Source of the DNA: a bacterium
GTDB taxonomy: Bacteria; Blakebacterota; Blakebacteria; Blakebacterales; Blakebacteraceae
Reading direction: 5' to 3'
Assembly: GCA_025774615.1 (NCBI GenBank)
Contig: JALGVQ010000067.1
Span: 1 to 18,607, forward strand
DNA length: 18,607 nucleotides
This document shows positions 1-7,363 of this stretch, in pieces; within the stretch, counting starts at the first letter, position 1, and every line of letters starts with the position of its first letter. Below the pieces are notes generated by a model. The model worked only from the letters and a program-made list of their open reading frames with translations. It was not told the DNA's origin and did not search any database. A program made the position numbers and the translations under genes.

Positions 1-583
1 ATCATCCGCCCCCGGTTCATCATGCCCATGCTGCCACTGCGACCCGACCCGGCACGTCCCGGCATCGATCCACGTCCACGACTGAAACCAGCTTGTCCCC
101 GACCCATCGATCCACGTCCACGGCTGAAACCGGCTTGTCCCCGGCCCATTGATCCACGTCCACGGCTGTAAACGGTCTGTCCACGGCCCATCGATACACG
201 TCCGCCGGACATCATGGCGTTGCCGAATGTCCCCCGAAAGCCGAGAAACCCGGATGCCCGGTTGAACAGCTGCTGCTGGTCTTCAGGGAGGACATTCATG
301 ACCTCCGCCCGGTTCCGGATGGACTGAATCTTTCAGGGTCCGTATCCAGCATCAGTTTGTTCAGGTCGGCTCGTGCCTGGACCAGTGCCGACTGAGCCTC
401 GAGCGCCGCTTCACGGTGTCTCTCGCTGATCTGCTGGATCTCTGCCTTCTGCTCGTCGGTGAGTTCCAGTCGCTGCTGCCAGCTCTGCCCCTGTACCGGT
501 GGGACCTGCTGGGCACTGATACCCGCCTGAACCACGATCGTGAGCAGGGCTGCGCCGGCCATCAATCCTGATATTCGTCGCAT
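1..583 (-). CDS. Spy/CpxP-like exported protein with RG-rich repeat tail; frame broken once, 3' end outside window
   Basis: The start is the ATG at 583, behind a GGAAAG ribosome site. It begins MRRISGLMAGAALLTIVV, a Sec signal peptide cut near SAQQ. A charged helical region follows, beginning LELTDEQKAEIQQISERH; the LTxxQ element, Glu/Gln-rich helices and size fit the Spy/CpxP/LTXXQ family of small periplasmic chaperones or metal-stress proteins. The frame breaks near 331-333. Read straight, it stops at 296 after ...TDPERFSPSGTGRRS. One extra A restores ...DPEKIQSIRNRAEVMNVL, which continues as LPEDQQQLFNRASGF, then FRGTFGNAMMSGGR, then three 14-residue repeats of the type MGRGQAGFSRGRGS and an RG/GM-rich end still open at position 1. 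The continuation is clearly coding, so this is either a real one-base deletion or a sequence error. The signature does not look like a programmed -1 site, because the P-site codon GAA would have to re-pair on TGA. The family call is moderate; the function of the RG tail is unknown. Confidence 0.65.
66..203 (-). repeat. 42-bp in-frame tandem repeat (about 3.3 copies) encoding MGRGQAGFSRGRGS
   Basis: Units lie at 66-107, 108-149 and 150-191, with a partial copy at 192-203. On the minus strand each unit is 14 codons, and the copies read MGRGQTVYSRGRGS, MGRGQAGFSRGRGS and MGRGQAGFSRGRGS. The two downstream copies are nearly identical at the DNA level and the first has drifted, which suggests recent expansion. 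The unit length is a multiple of three, so copy-number change keeps the frame. Confidence 0.9.
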
Positions 584-692
584 CTGTCTTTCCTTTCCCT
601 GATAAGTTGCGCAGCGCCCCATACCGCCGCTTTTTCATTCATTCGACACCATGAATGATCAGTTACTTGCGCTGCAGACAGGCATGATCCGG

Positions 693-714
693 ACTGGTGA
701 CAGGGATCACCAGT
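693..714. other. Perfect 8-bp inverted repeat between the two convergent-read ends of minus-strand genes
   Basis: ACTGGTGA-CAGGGA-TCACCAGT forms an 8-bp stem with a 6-nt loop, 22 bases downstream of the stop of the TPR/GWxTD gene. There is no T-run on the minus-strand side, so it is not a standard intrinsic terminator. The loop-side sequence GGTGACAGGG recurs as a direct repeat (696-705 and 724-733). It could be an mRNA 3'-end stabilising hairpin or an operator for the Spy-like gene. The rest of the 584-735 gap shows nothing else I can support. Confidence 0.4.
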
Positions 715-735
715 GTCATGTCAGGTGACAGGGCA

Positions 736-2838
736 CTAACGATCAGGTGGGTATGGATGGAGTGCCAGAAGGGTGACTTCCCTGCTGATCTCCCTCTCCA
801 GGAGATTATCCCTCACCGTGACTCTCAGCCGGTACGGCCCTTCCGGATACTCACTCAGGCTGAGGAGCGGCCGGTGTGTATTGTCCGGCTGAAGACTCCT
901 GTAGATACTTGAGAGGGCGACGACCGGTTCGCCTCTGCTGATCCCGAGCAGGGCCGCGATCGAGGACTGGATGGTTCCCGATCTGACCTGGGAGCCCGGC
1001 TCAGGAAAAACCTCATAGATGACTTCGTAGTCGGTGACACCATCGATATCACGGCCGAGACCATAGAGCTCGAAATACACCTGAAATGAACGGTCGATAT
1101 CGAATACTCCTGCCGGGTGGGGCAGGAATTCCAGACCCTCATCGAGAAGATTCTTCTCCAGATCACTGAGTGTGTCGGCCGACGCAAGGACCAGGTCACT
1201 CATGCCGAGATCGATCCCCGAATAGTCCCGGATCTCAAGGGTCACCGGCCCTATCGATCCATACCGTTGTGAGGAGCGGTGGGCCACGAATGAGGATATC
1301 TGGTACGTTCCCGGATCGATATCCAGAGTTATCGCTTCCACAAATCGTCTCGATCGCTGGATCTCTGTGGAAGGCCCCGCCAGGATCAGCCTGGAACGAT
1401 CGACGTCAGCGCTGATCCGCAGGTTCTCATCCTCCAGCGTGACCTCGCTGATCATGGCTTCAGACGGCAGAGAATCAAGTGTGGACCCGATCAGTTCAGA
1501 GACCGGGATGGAGAAATAGGCATGGAGCCTGGTCTTTCCTTCCACTCCTCTGAACTGGGCGACCTGGAACGCCGGTTTCAGCGATTCGTTCATCTCCTCC
1601 AGCCGGGAGATCACGGGAAGGTGTTCCTTCAGGGCATTGTTGAGAGCGAGTCCATCACCGGTGAGCAGCATCTCGCCGCCAACGGTCACATCACGAAGCA
1701 CGAAGAGGAATCCTTCCCACTTGTAGACCCAGAAGGAGAATCGCCCCTGTCCCCTCGGTGGTTCGAAGTCGGTGTTGAAAAAGGTGGTGCTGTTGCCGGA
1801 ATCGAACGAGGTGATCGGCAATCCCAGTTCAAGCATTCTCGAACGCCACTGTGACTGGAAGTCTCCATCCAGAATCATGTTGAGACTGAGGCCGGAGGTG
1901 CTCGTCACGCGGAAATCGGGTGGGCCGTATCTAACGAAGAGCTCACCCCGGAAATCCCAGGGAAACGTGATGTCTCCAAACCGGGTCCTCGCCTCGGTGA
2001 CTCGCCACATATGTTCAATGAAGCGCGTGGCGTATCCGTCGAGGTTTGCTCCCCCCCGCTTCGCCCAGTAGCGCCGCTGGAAAAGCTCCCGGGTCTCGGG
2101 ATCGAGCTCCCGGTACAATGCCTCTTCGGCGCTGGAGAGCAGAGGAGCGATATCGTAGATCACCTCCCGCTCCATTGGTGAGAGGATCGACAGATAGCGC
2201 CGCGCCACGAGTGCGGCAGAGGCCCACTCTCTCTTCCTCAGATACAGTTTGATGAGTGGCCGGTATATCCTCGGCTGGGTCCTGAACTCCACCAGCACCC
2301 GGGAGGCAAGCGATTCCGCCATCTCCCATTCCCGCATATCGACCGAGAGCTCCAACAGGCGAACTGTGGCTTCCATATGGAGAGGATCAGCCTGGAGCTG
2401 GTTCTCGAATTCGATTCCTGCCCTGAGTGAATCACCAACACCCTCCAGCCAGGCAATACCCCTTTTGAGATACACATCGGGATAGGAAGGATTCAGCTGG
2501 ACGACCTGATCGAACGCGCTGATGGCATTCCGGGCCCGTCTCGCGGTAAGTCCTCTGTCAACGAGAGAGAGGTAGACTTCTCCCTGAAGCATCCATGCCG
2601 TGACATCCTCTTTATCTTTACGCGTGGCACGCCGTATCAGTCTCAACGCCTCCTCTTCATGTCCCTCTTCGAAGGCGGCACGTGCCTGTTCGACCAGGTT
2701 CTCCTGGCTCACCGCTGAGATCGGTGTAAAGAGGATGAGCAGAAGGAGGAGCCCGGAACGGATGAAGTGTCTGGAAGAACGATCTCCCCGGGAAGCGCCC
2801 GGGAAAACAGGATTAATAGATGAATTCCCTGATGTCAT
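736..2838 (-). CDS. Exported TPR protein with GWxTD-type domain
   Basis: The frame opens at 2922, but the better start is the ATG at 2838 with GAGG five bases upstream, giving 700 residues. This start overlaps the end of the radical SAM gene by 26 bases, which suggests translational coupling. After a long polar N-terminus, residues 28-45 form a hydrophobic signal segment (GLLLLLILFTPISA). Residues ~47-215 are TPR-like helical repeats, for example EEALRLIRRATRKDKEDVTAW and the NAISAFDQVVQLNPSYPDVY unit. Residues ~250-310 carry a GWxTD-like segment: FQRRYWAKRGG, then helices, then FPWDFRGELFVRYGPPDF, matching the family pattern GWxTDRGxxYIxYGxPD. The remaining ~390 residues look beta-rich. GWxTD proteins are exported proteins of unknown function in Acidobacteria, Gemmatimonadota and FCB-type phyla, so no biochemical role can be given. 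Its partner with the same domain is the plus-strand gene at 5078. Confidence 0.75.
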   Translation of the reverse strand: MTSGNSSINPVFPGASRGDRSSRHFIRSGLLLLLILFTPISAVSQENLVEQARAAFEEGHEEEALRLIRRATRKDKEDVTAWMLQGEVYLSLVDRGLTARRARNAISAFDQVVQLNPSYPDVYLKRGIAWLEGVGDSLRAGIEFENQLQADPLHMEATVRLLELSVDMREWEMAESLASRVLVEFRTQPRIYRPLIKLYLRKREWASAALVARRYLSILSPMEREVIYDIAPLLSSAEEALYRELDPETRELFQRRYWAKRGGANLDGYATRFIEHMWRVTEARTRFGDITFPWDFRGELFVRYGPPDFRVTSTSGLSLNMILDGDFQSQWRSRMLELGLPITSFDSGNSTTFFNTDFEPPRGQGRFSFWVYKWEGFLFVLRDVTVGGEMLLTGDGLALNNALKEHLPVISRLEEMNESLKPAFQVAQFRGVEGKTRLHAYFSIPVSELIGSTLDSLPSEAMISEVTLEDENLRISADVDRSRLILAGPSTEIQRSRRFVEAITLDIDPGTYQISSFVAHRSSQRYGSIGPVTLEIRDYSGIDLGMSDLVLASADTLSDLEKNLLDEGLEFLPHPAGVFDIDRSFQVYFELYGLGRDIDGVTDYEVIYEVFPEPGSQVRSGTIQSSIAALLGISRGEPVVALSSIYRSLQPDNTHRPLLSLSEYPEGPYRLRVTVRDNLLEREISREVTLLALHPYPPDR

Positions 2839-4000
2839 AGCTGCCTCGTCGAGGCCCGCCATCCCGGTACGGCCGGAGAGCCGAAGCGATAGCCTGGTGC
2901 TGTTCTTCCATGCCCGCTTCATCGAGTGCCGATATTCCTTCCTGGCGCGCGATCACGCCATATGCCGCGTCCGGCAGGTCCATATGCCTGCTGAAGTATA
3001 CCATATCCTCTGAATCGAGCGGCAGTTCCCTGAGCACACGGATCGTATCCCGTACATGAGCTTCGTCGTACTCACGTCCTCCCGCTCCAAGGAGTATGAC
3101 GAGTGACACCCCCATTCCGGCCACCTTCATCGCTTCAGCGGTCTGGACGACATCGGAAGTCGAACCCGGCTTATTGAGCCATCGCAGGAGCGGATCGTGT
3201 CCCGATTCCATACCGATACAGGTCCGCCTGAGTCCCTTCTCCACGAGATGACGGTACTCTTCGACATTCTTTTTCGCTCCGGAGAAGCCATCGAGAAAAG
3301 CATGCATCCCCCCCCTTGCGGGCTGTTTCCCCCGATAATGCGCCATCACGATATCTATCAGGGGCACAAGCCTGTCCATCGGGAGGGCCAGCGCGTTCGC
3401 GTCCCCCAGGAATATCGACCGTCTCAGATCCACCCCCTCTCCCAGGAAGGAATCGACAGCAGTGAGGTGATCGCGCAGATCTTCACCGGTAGTGACCGAG
3501 AAGGGAGTATCCCGATAGAAGGTGCAGAAGGTGCAGGTATTGAACTGGCAGCCGTGAGTGAGCTGAACCACCAGCGCCATATACTGGTCGGGCGGAAGGA
3601 TGCCGACCGGTGACCATATCTGTGAGAACCGCTCCGCGTCGGCCAGGAGAGCGGCGCCGTCCCGCGCGGCGACTCTTTCAAGGGTGGTGAACAAACCGGG
3701 GAGTGGAGGTTGCGCGCCCCCGGGACCCGGTACCGGCTCAAGGCCTGGCAGATCGCCGGAGATCGCCGACTCCAGAAGCAGAGAGAGGCGGTCGCGCGTT
3801 CGCTCCCAGAGCGCGACCGCCTCATCTGATTCCACCCAGTGGTATGTTCGACCTCTTCGCGGTGCCCGCTCGATCGCGAGCACACGGCCGTTGAGACCCC
3901 ACCGGAACGTGCGATCGCCGTCGACGAGGCGCCATGGCCTCCCTTCGTGATCGACGGCGAGCAGGAGACCAGGATCGAGCCCGATCACCAGGCTCCCCAC
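2813..4000 (-). CDS. Radical SAM protein (COG1032/Elp3-type core), substrate unknown
   Basis: From GTG at 4000 the protein has 395 residues. The iron-sulfur/SAM motif is THGCQFNTCTFCTFY with C151, C156 and C159. The spacing is CX4CX2C rather than the commoner CX3CX2C; the longer first gap occurs in a known subset (GCxxNxCxFC type). Other radical-SAM landmarks follow: IFLGDANAL, the GMESGHDPLLRWLNKPG segment (the Elp3/HemN-like 'G.ESG....L..i.K' strand) and VILLGAGG. The first ~130 residues are a separate N-terminal region (LVIGLDPGLLLAVDHEGRPW). The start is doubtful: the frame is open up to the preceding gene's TAA at 4091-4093, a GAGGAG ribosome site lies just inside, and the extra codons look protein-like (PLWIWNREIEGCRPTLRYS), yet they contain no ATG, GTG or TTG. 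Function is cytoplasmic [4Fe-4S]/SAM radical chemistry; the substrate cannot be inferred from its envelope-protein neighbours. Confidence 0.8.
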   Translation of the reverse strand: MGSLVIGLDPGLLLAVDHEGRPWRLVDGDRTFRWGLNGRVLAIERAPRRGRTYHWVESDEAVALWERTRDRLSLLLESAISGDLPGLEPVPGPGGAQPPLPGLFTTLERVAARDGAALLADAERFSQIWSPVGILPPDQYMALVVQLTHGCQFNTCTFCTFYRDTPFSVTTGEDLRDHLTAVDSFLGEGVDLRRSIFLGDANALALPMDRLVPLIDIVMAHYRGKQPARGGMHAFLDGFSGAKKNVEEYRHLVEKGLRRTCIGMESGHDPLLRWLNKPGSTSDVVQTAEAMKVAGMGVSLVILLGAGGREYDEAHVRDTIRVLRELPLDSEDMVYFSRHMDLPDAAYGVIARQEGISALDEAGMEEQHQAIASALRPYRDGGPRRGSYDIREFIY

Positions 4001-4090
4001 GCTGTAACGCAGCGTGGGCCTGCACCCTTCAATCTCCCTATTCCAGATCCAGAGAGGGATTACCGGTCGAAGGCCGCAGCCCCTCTCCTC

Positions 4091-4927
4091 TTACTTGACC
4101 TTGATCGTGGAGGTCATGGTCATCGTCATCGGGATGTCCATGCCCTGAGCCGAGATACCTCCACTCATGGTACCCTTCGACTCACCAGAGAGAAGCATGC
4201 CGGTCACAGCATCGACGATCAGGATCCCGTCGCCGGTTCCGGAAAGAGCGAAGTCGAGGAACGTCCCCATCTGCTCGCCGCCGCCACCCAGACTGATCTT
4301 CGACTCCGACTCGATCTTCAGCGCACGCGTACCCTCGAATACAGTCTCTTCGACACAGCGGTAGGTGTCGACTAATTCGAACAGCAGCTCCATGCCCATC
4401 TGGAGGGCTGTGTATCCATACTCACGCGTCCAGGTCACCCCTGGCCTTACCTGCTCCTCCGGCAGGTAGAGGAATAAACTGCGGAGTTCTTCGGTGTAGG
4501 CCTCCACACCACTCATCTCATCCACGTACACATTGCCGGCGAGCCCGCTCGCCTCGACCACCTCACCCCGCTCGTTGAGCTGAAGCATGGCCTCGAGTCC
4601 GATGAGTTCGCTGATATCGGGCATCATCCCCATGTCAGGCGAGTCACTGCTCGAAGAAGCGTCGAGTACCCTGATCATGAACTCCCGCTCACCGACCGAT
4701 TCGATCCCAAATTCAACGGTCTGCGAGCTGTTCCCGACCTGTTCACCCGCACCGGGTATATCCATCGCCTGGCTCTGGGCAGTGGTGGCTTCGTATGTGA
4801 CACTCGTTCCCGTCGGCCAGACATTCAGCGCGGCTGACGATCCGGCGCTCCCCGCTGCACAAGCGGAGGCCAGCAGGGTGAACACCGCCAGTGCGGCAGT
4901 CAGGTTGCGACGTGCATAATCGTTCAT
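4091..4927 (-). CDS. Putative beta-rich lipoprotein of unknown function
   Basis: The ATG at 4927 is chosen over the upstream ATG at 4969 because AGGAGG sits seven bases before it and the signal peptide starts cleanly there (MNDYARRNLTAALAVFTLLASAC). Cys23 or so is a lipidation candidate; the lipobox LASAC is acceptable but has Ala at -3. The mature ~255 residues are low in Lys and rich in Gly, Ser, Glu and Met, with alternating beta-strand patterns (WPTGTSVTYEAT, TVEFGIESVGEREFMIRVL, GDGILIVDAVTGMLLSGESK). This looks like the DUF6263/DUF4412-like class of periplasmic beta-sandwich proteins, but I do not recognise a specific family. The C-terminus is a threonine/methionine strand (MTMTMTSTIKVK). 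It is the first gene of the minus-strand cluster that continues into the radical SAM and TPR/GWxTD genes, and it diverges from the gene at 5078 across a ~150-bp shared upstream region. Confidence 0.7.
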   Translation of the reverse strand: MNDYARRNLTAALAVFTLLASACAAGSAGSSAALNVWPTGTSVTYEATTAQSQAMDIPGAGEQVGNSSQTVEFGIESVGEREFMIRVLDASSSSDSPDMGMMPDISELIGLEAMLQLNERGEVVEASGLAGNVYVDEMSGVEAYTEELRSLFLYLPEEQVRPGVTWTREYGYTALQMGMELLFELVDTYRCVEETVFEGTRALKIESESKISLGGGGEQMGTFLDFALSGTGDGILIVDAVTGMLLSGESKGTMSGGISAQGMDIPMTMTMTSTIKVK

Positions 4928-5077
4928 CAGGTTTCCTCCTGGGTGGTATCCGGTTTCACTCTCATTCATCGACTGAATGCCGTGAAGGCAGCCAGTCTCG
5001 AAGGTGTACGAGAATTGGTGCTAACTGTTTCGGACAAATATGAACTGCGATTGACCAAAAGCATGTAAACAACAATC

Positions 5078-7345
5078 ATGCATCATTCGCATCGCTACCG
5101 GCAACCACGGATCGCGACAGGCCTGAGAATGAGAATCATTGAATCCTCCGCTGTTTTCCACCGACTCCCGTCAATTGCTCTCCTCCTGATCGCAGGTATC
5201 GTGGTTACATCCTGCGCCGGGAGTGGACCCTCATCTCAGGAAGTGACGCAGATCGTCGCTGCCGACAGGATCGAAGAGGTGAGGATCGCGGCCCTGATCT
5301 CCAACGCATCCATGAGAAGAGAGATGCGTCAGTCCGAGGATCCGATCGCCTGGCTGGACAATTTCTGGCAGCAACGTGACCCGACACCATCGACACCGGA
5401 GAACGAGGCGCTTCAGGTCTACATGCAGCGAGCGGAATTCCTGCGGAACCGGTTCCCTGAACTGGTCGATGCTGAGTGGCCCGAGCTTATGGTTCTCTTT
5501 CTGAAACTGGGTTCACCCGACTGGCAGGGCCCCGAATACGTAGTCTGGCCCCGAGTTGACGATGAGGGCAAGGACCGCACCATTCCAACAATCTCCGGGG
5601 GGTTCCAGTGGGAGCGGATGCGGTATGGCACGCCTCATGCATTCACCCTGGTCGTGGAGGAAGGGGAATTACGGAGGAATCTTCAGGTGGTCGTGCCTTA
5701 CGATCCACCCTCCCTGGAAGGTGTCTGGGAGATACTGGAGGGAAGCACGGCGAGCGCGTCGGAGCGCATCGAAGCGCTGACGCGAATCTCCTGGTACGAG
5801 CTTCCATCGATAGCCTCAAGGCTGCTCAATCTTTCCCCCGCGGGATTCACCGGGATTCAAGACCAGTACATGGTAACCCTCGAGCGGATTTCGGTCCGCA
5901 GTGCTTACCGCCTCGGTGTGGAAGGTGTCCGTCGGCTGGCCGCGCTGAGAGCTGCCGGTGCAACTCCTGAATTGTGCATTCGCCGGGCGATGTCGGGAGA
6001 ATACAGCGTGCAGAACCTGCTGACCGACCTGCGCCCTCTCTCCAATCGCCGCTATATTCTGGCCCGTGGTCCGAACCGCGGCCCCCATCCCCTGCTCTGG
6101 CTGAATCCGGAAGGTCTACTCGAGAGTCTGACACGCGATTTTCCCGCATCGCACACGATGACCGGCTGGGATTGGCAGGGTGATGTATTTCTCGCATTCG
6201 GCCCCCCCGCATACCTCGACATCAACAACCGGGCGGCCCGGTTCCTCTGGGGCACACCGGAGATACTCGGGATCGGCGACACCATGCTCGGCAAGGTGGA
6301 CGCAACCCGTCTCGATGATCAGCTGGCTTCGTTCCTCCGTGAAACCGCCGGTACCATTGAGCGGCGCAGGATACAGGAGAATCAGGCTGCGAATACCGTC
6401 ACAAATGCCCTGACCGGTGGTGGAACCGACCAGGTTACCCGGGGTATGCTCGACCAGCTGCACGTCCTTGCCCCACCTCTGGTATACAACATGGGTCTCC
6501 CCTCTGAGGTGCGCCCCATACCGATATCGATGGATATCGTGGCATTTCCGACTGAAACTGATTCGGTCGAGGTGCAGGCCACTTTCGGTGTTCCGGCTAA
6601 TGCCGTTCGCATGCGGGTTCAGGAAGAGTTCCTGATCACCGACCTCAGAACAAATCTGCTTATCATCGACCACGATCTGAACGCGATCCATGCGGAGAGT
6701 CGTCAGCAGGGGTACGTGATCAATACTTCGGAGGGAACCGAGGGGAGGTTCTTCCTCGACACCTACCGCTTCAAGATCCCCCCCGGTTCATACATCGCCT
6801 ATCTGTCGGCTGAAGACCCGAACGGTGAGACCTCCGGTGCAGCCATGGTGAGTGTAGACCTCACCTCCATGGCTACCGACCGGCTGCAGGTCTCACCGAT
6901 CCTGCTCGCTTCCGACATCCAGCCGACCGGGGAGGAAGGGAAGTTCATCCGCGGGGGGCTGCAGATACTGCCCGCCCCGTCCCGGCGATTCCTGTATGGC
7001 GACGATCTCTTCTTCTACTACGAGGTGGATAATCTCAGCCGTTCCGATGTGGGGGACTACGTGATCAGCGAATCCCTCTACATCATCCCGAATGACACCA
7101 ATGAGGGGATCATAACCATCGCCTCGGGGCAGAACATCACCGGACTCGAACCCTCACTGAACCGGAGCATGGGTATCGATCTCTCCAGTCTGGGCAGATC
7201 GTATGAGGGCGTAGTGCACCTCGTTGTGCTGGTGACCGACCAGGTCTCAGGTGAGCAGGCCGTGGGCGCTACCCTGCTGATCCTTCGTCGACCGAATACA
7301 GAGGGTCAGGAACCACCACCCGGTGATACGCCGGACATTCAATAA
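5078..7345 (+). CDS. GWxTD-domain lipoprotein with duplicated GWxTD segment
   Basis: The frame starts at ATG 5078 (755 residues). The internal ATG at 5129, with an AGG about eight bases upstream, gives a more normal lipoprotein signal (MRIIESS...IALLLIAGIVVTSC) and may be the true start. Lipobox VTSC puts lipidated Cys46 (numbered from 5078). The first GWxTD-type unit is at residues ~88-150: IAWLDNFWQQRDPTPSTPEN is the classic helical lead-in ('FW..RDPTP.TPENE'), followed by a degenerate EWPELMVLFLKLGSPDW. A second, clearer copy lies at 363-377, GWDWQGDVFLAFGPP. The rest is beta-rich, including a repeat-like segment SYIAYLSAEDPNGETSGAAM and YGDDLFFYYEVDNLSRSDVG, and a Pro-rich C-terminus. It heads a two-gene plus-strand unit with the M24 peptidase 18 bases downstream. 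The role is unknown for the family; an envelope location is well supported. Confidence 0.8.
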   Translation: MHHSHRYRQPRIATGLRMRIIESSAVFHRLPSIALLLIAGIVVTSCAGSGPSSQEVTQIVAADRIEEVRIAALISNASMRREMRQSEDPIAWLDNFWQQRDPTPSTPENEALQVYMQRAEFLRNRFPELVDAEWPELMVLFLKLGSPDWQGPEYVVWPRVDDEGKDRTIPTISGGFQWERMRYGTPHAFTLVVEEGELRRNLQVVVPYDPPSLEGVWEILEGSTASASERIEALTRISWYELPSIASRLLNLSPAGFTGIQDQYMVTLERISVRSAYRLGVEGVRRLAALRAAGATPELCIRRAMSGEYSVQNLLTDLRPLSNRRYILARGPNRGPHPLLWLNPEGLLESLTRDFPASHTMTGWDWQGDVFLAFGPPAYLDINNRAARFLWGTPEILGIGDTMLGKVDATRLDDQLASFLRETAGTIERRRIQENQAANTVTNALTGGGTDQVTRGMLDQLHVLAPPLVYNMGLPSEVRPIPISMDIVAFPTETDSVEVQATFGVPANAVRMRVQEEFLITDLRTNLLIIDHDLNAIHAESRQQGYVINTSEGTEGRFFLDTYRFKIPPGSYIAYLSAEDPNGETSGAAMVSVDLTSMATDRLQVSPILLASDIQPTGEEGKFIRGGLQILPAPSRRFLYGDDLFFYYEVDNLSRSDVGDYVISESLYIIPNDTNEGIITIASGQNITGLEPSLNRSMGIDLSSLGRSYEGVVHLVVLVTDQVSGEQAVGATLLILRRPNTEGQEPPPGDTPDIQ

Positions 7346-7363
7346 TACCAGGAGGTAGCAATC

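Noticed and set aside
1-203. CRISPR-like array because of regular 42-bp units
   Set aside because: The units are contiguous, without spacers, and are an exact number of codons in an open frame; they are coding repeats.
5051-5077. TTGACC at 5051-5056 as a -35 box for the GWxTD lipoprotein gene
   Set aside because: No acceptable -10 box lies at the right distance before the ATG at 5078; it would fit only if translation began at 5129, and even then the -10 is poor.
6116-6691. Minus-strand ORF of 191 codons inside the GWxTD lipoprotein gene
   Set aside because: Shadow of the sense gene; no family-like sequence.
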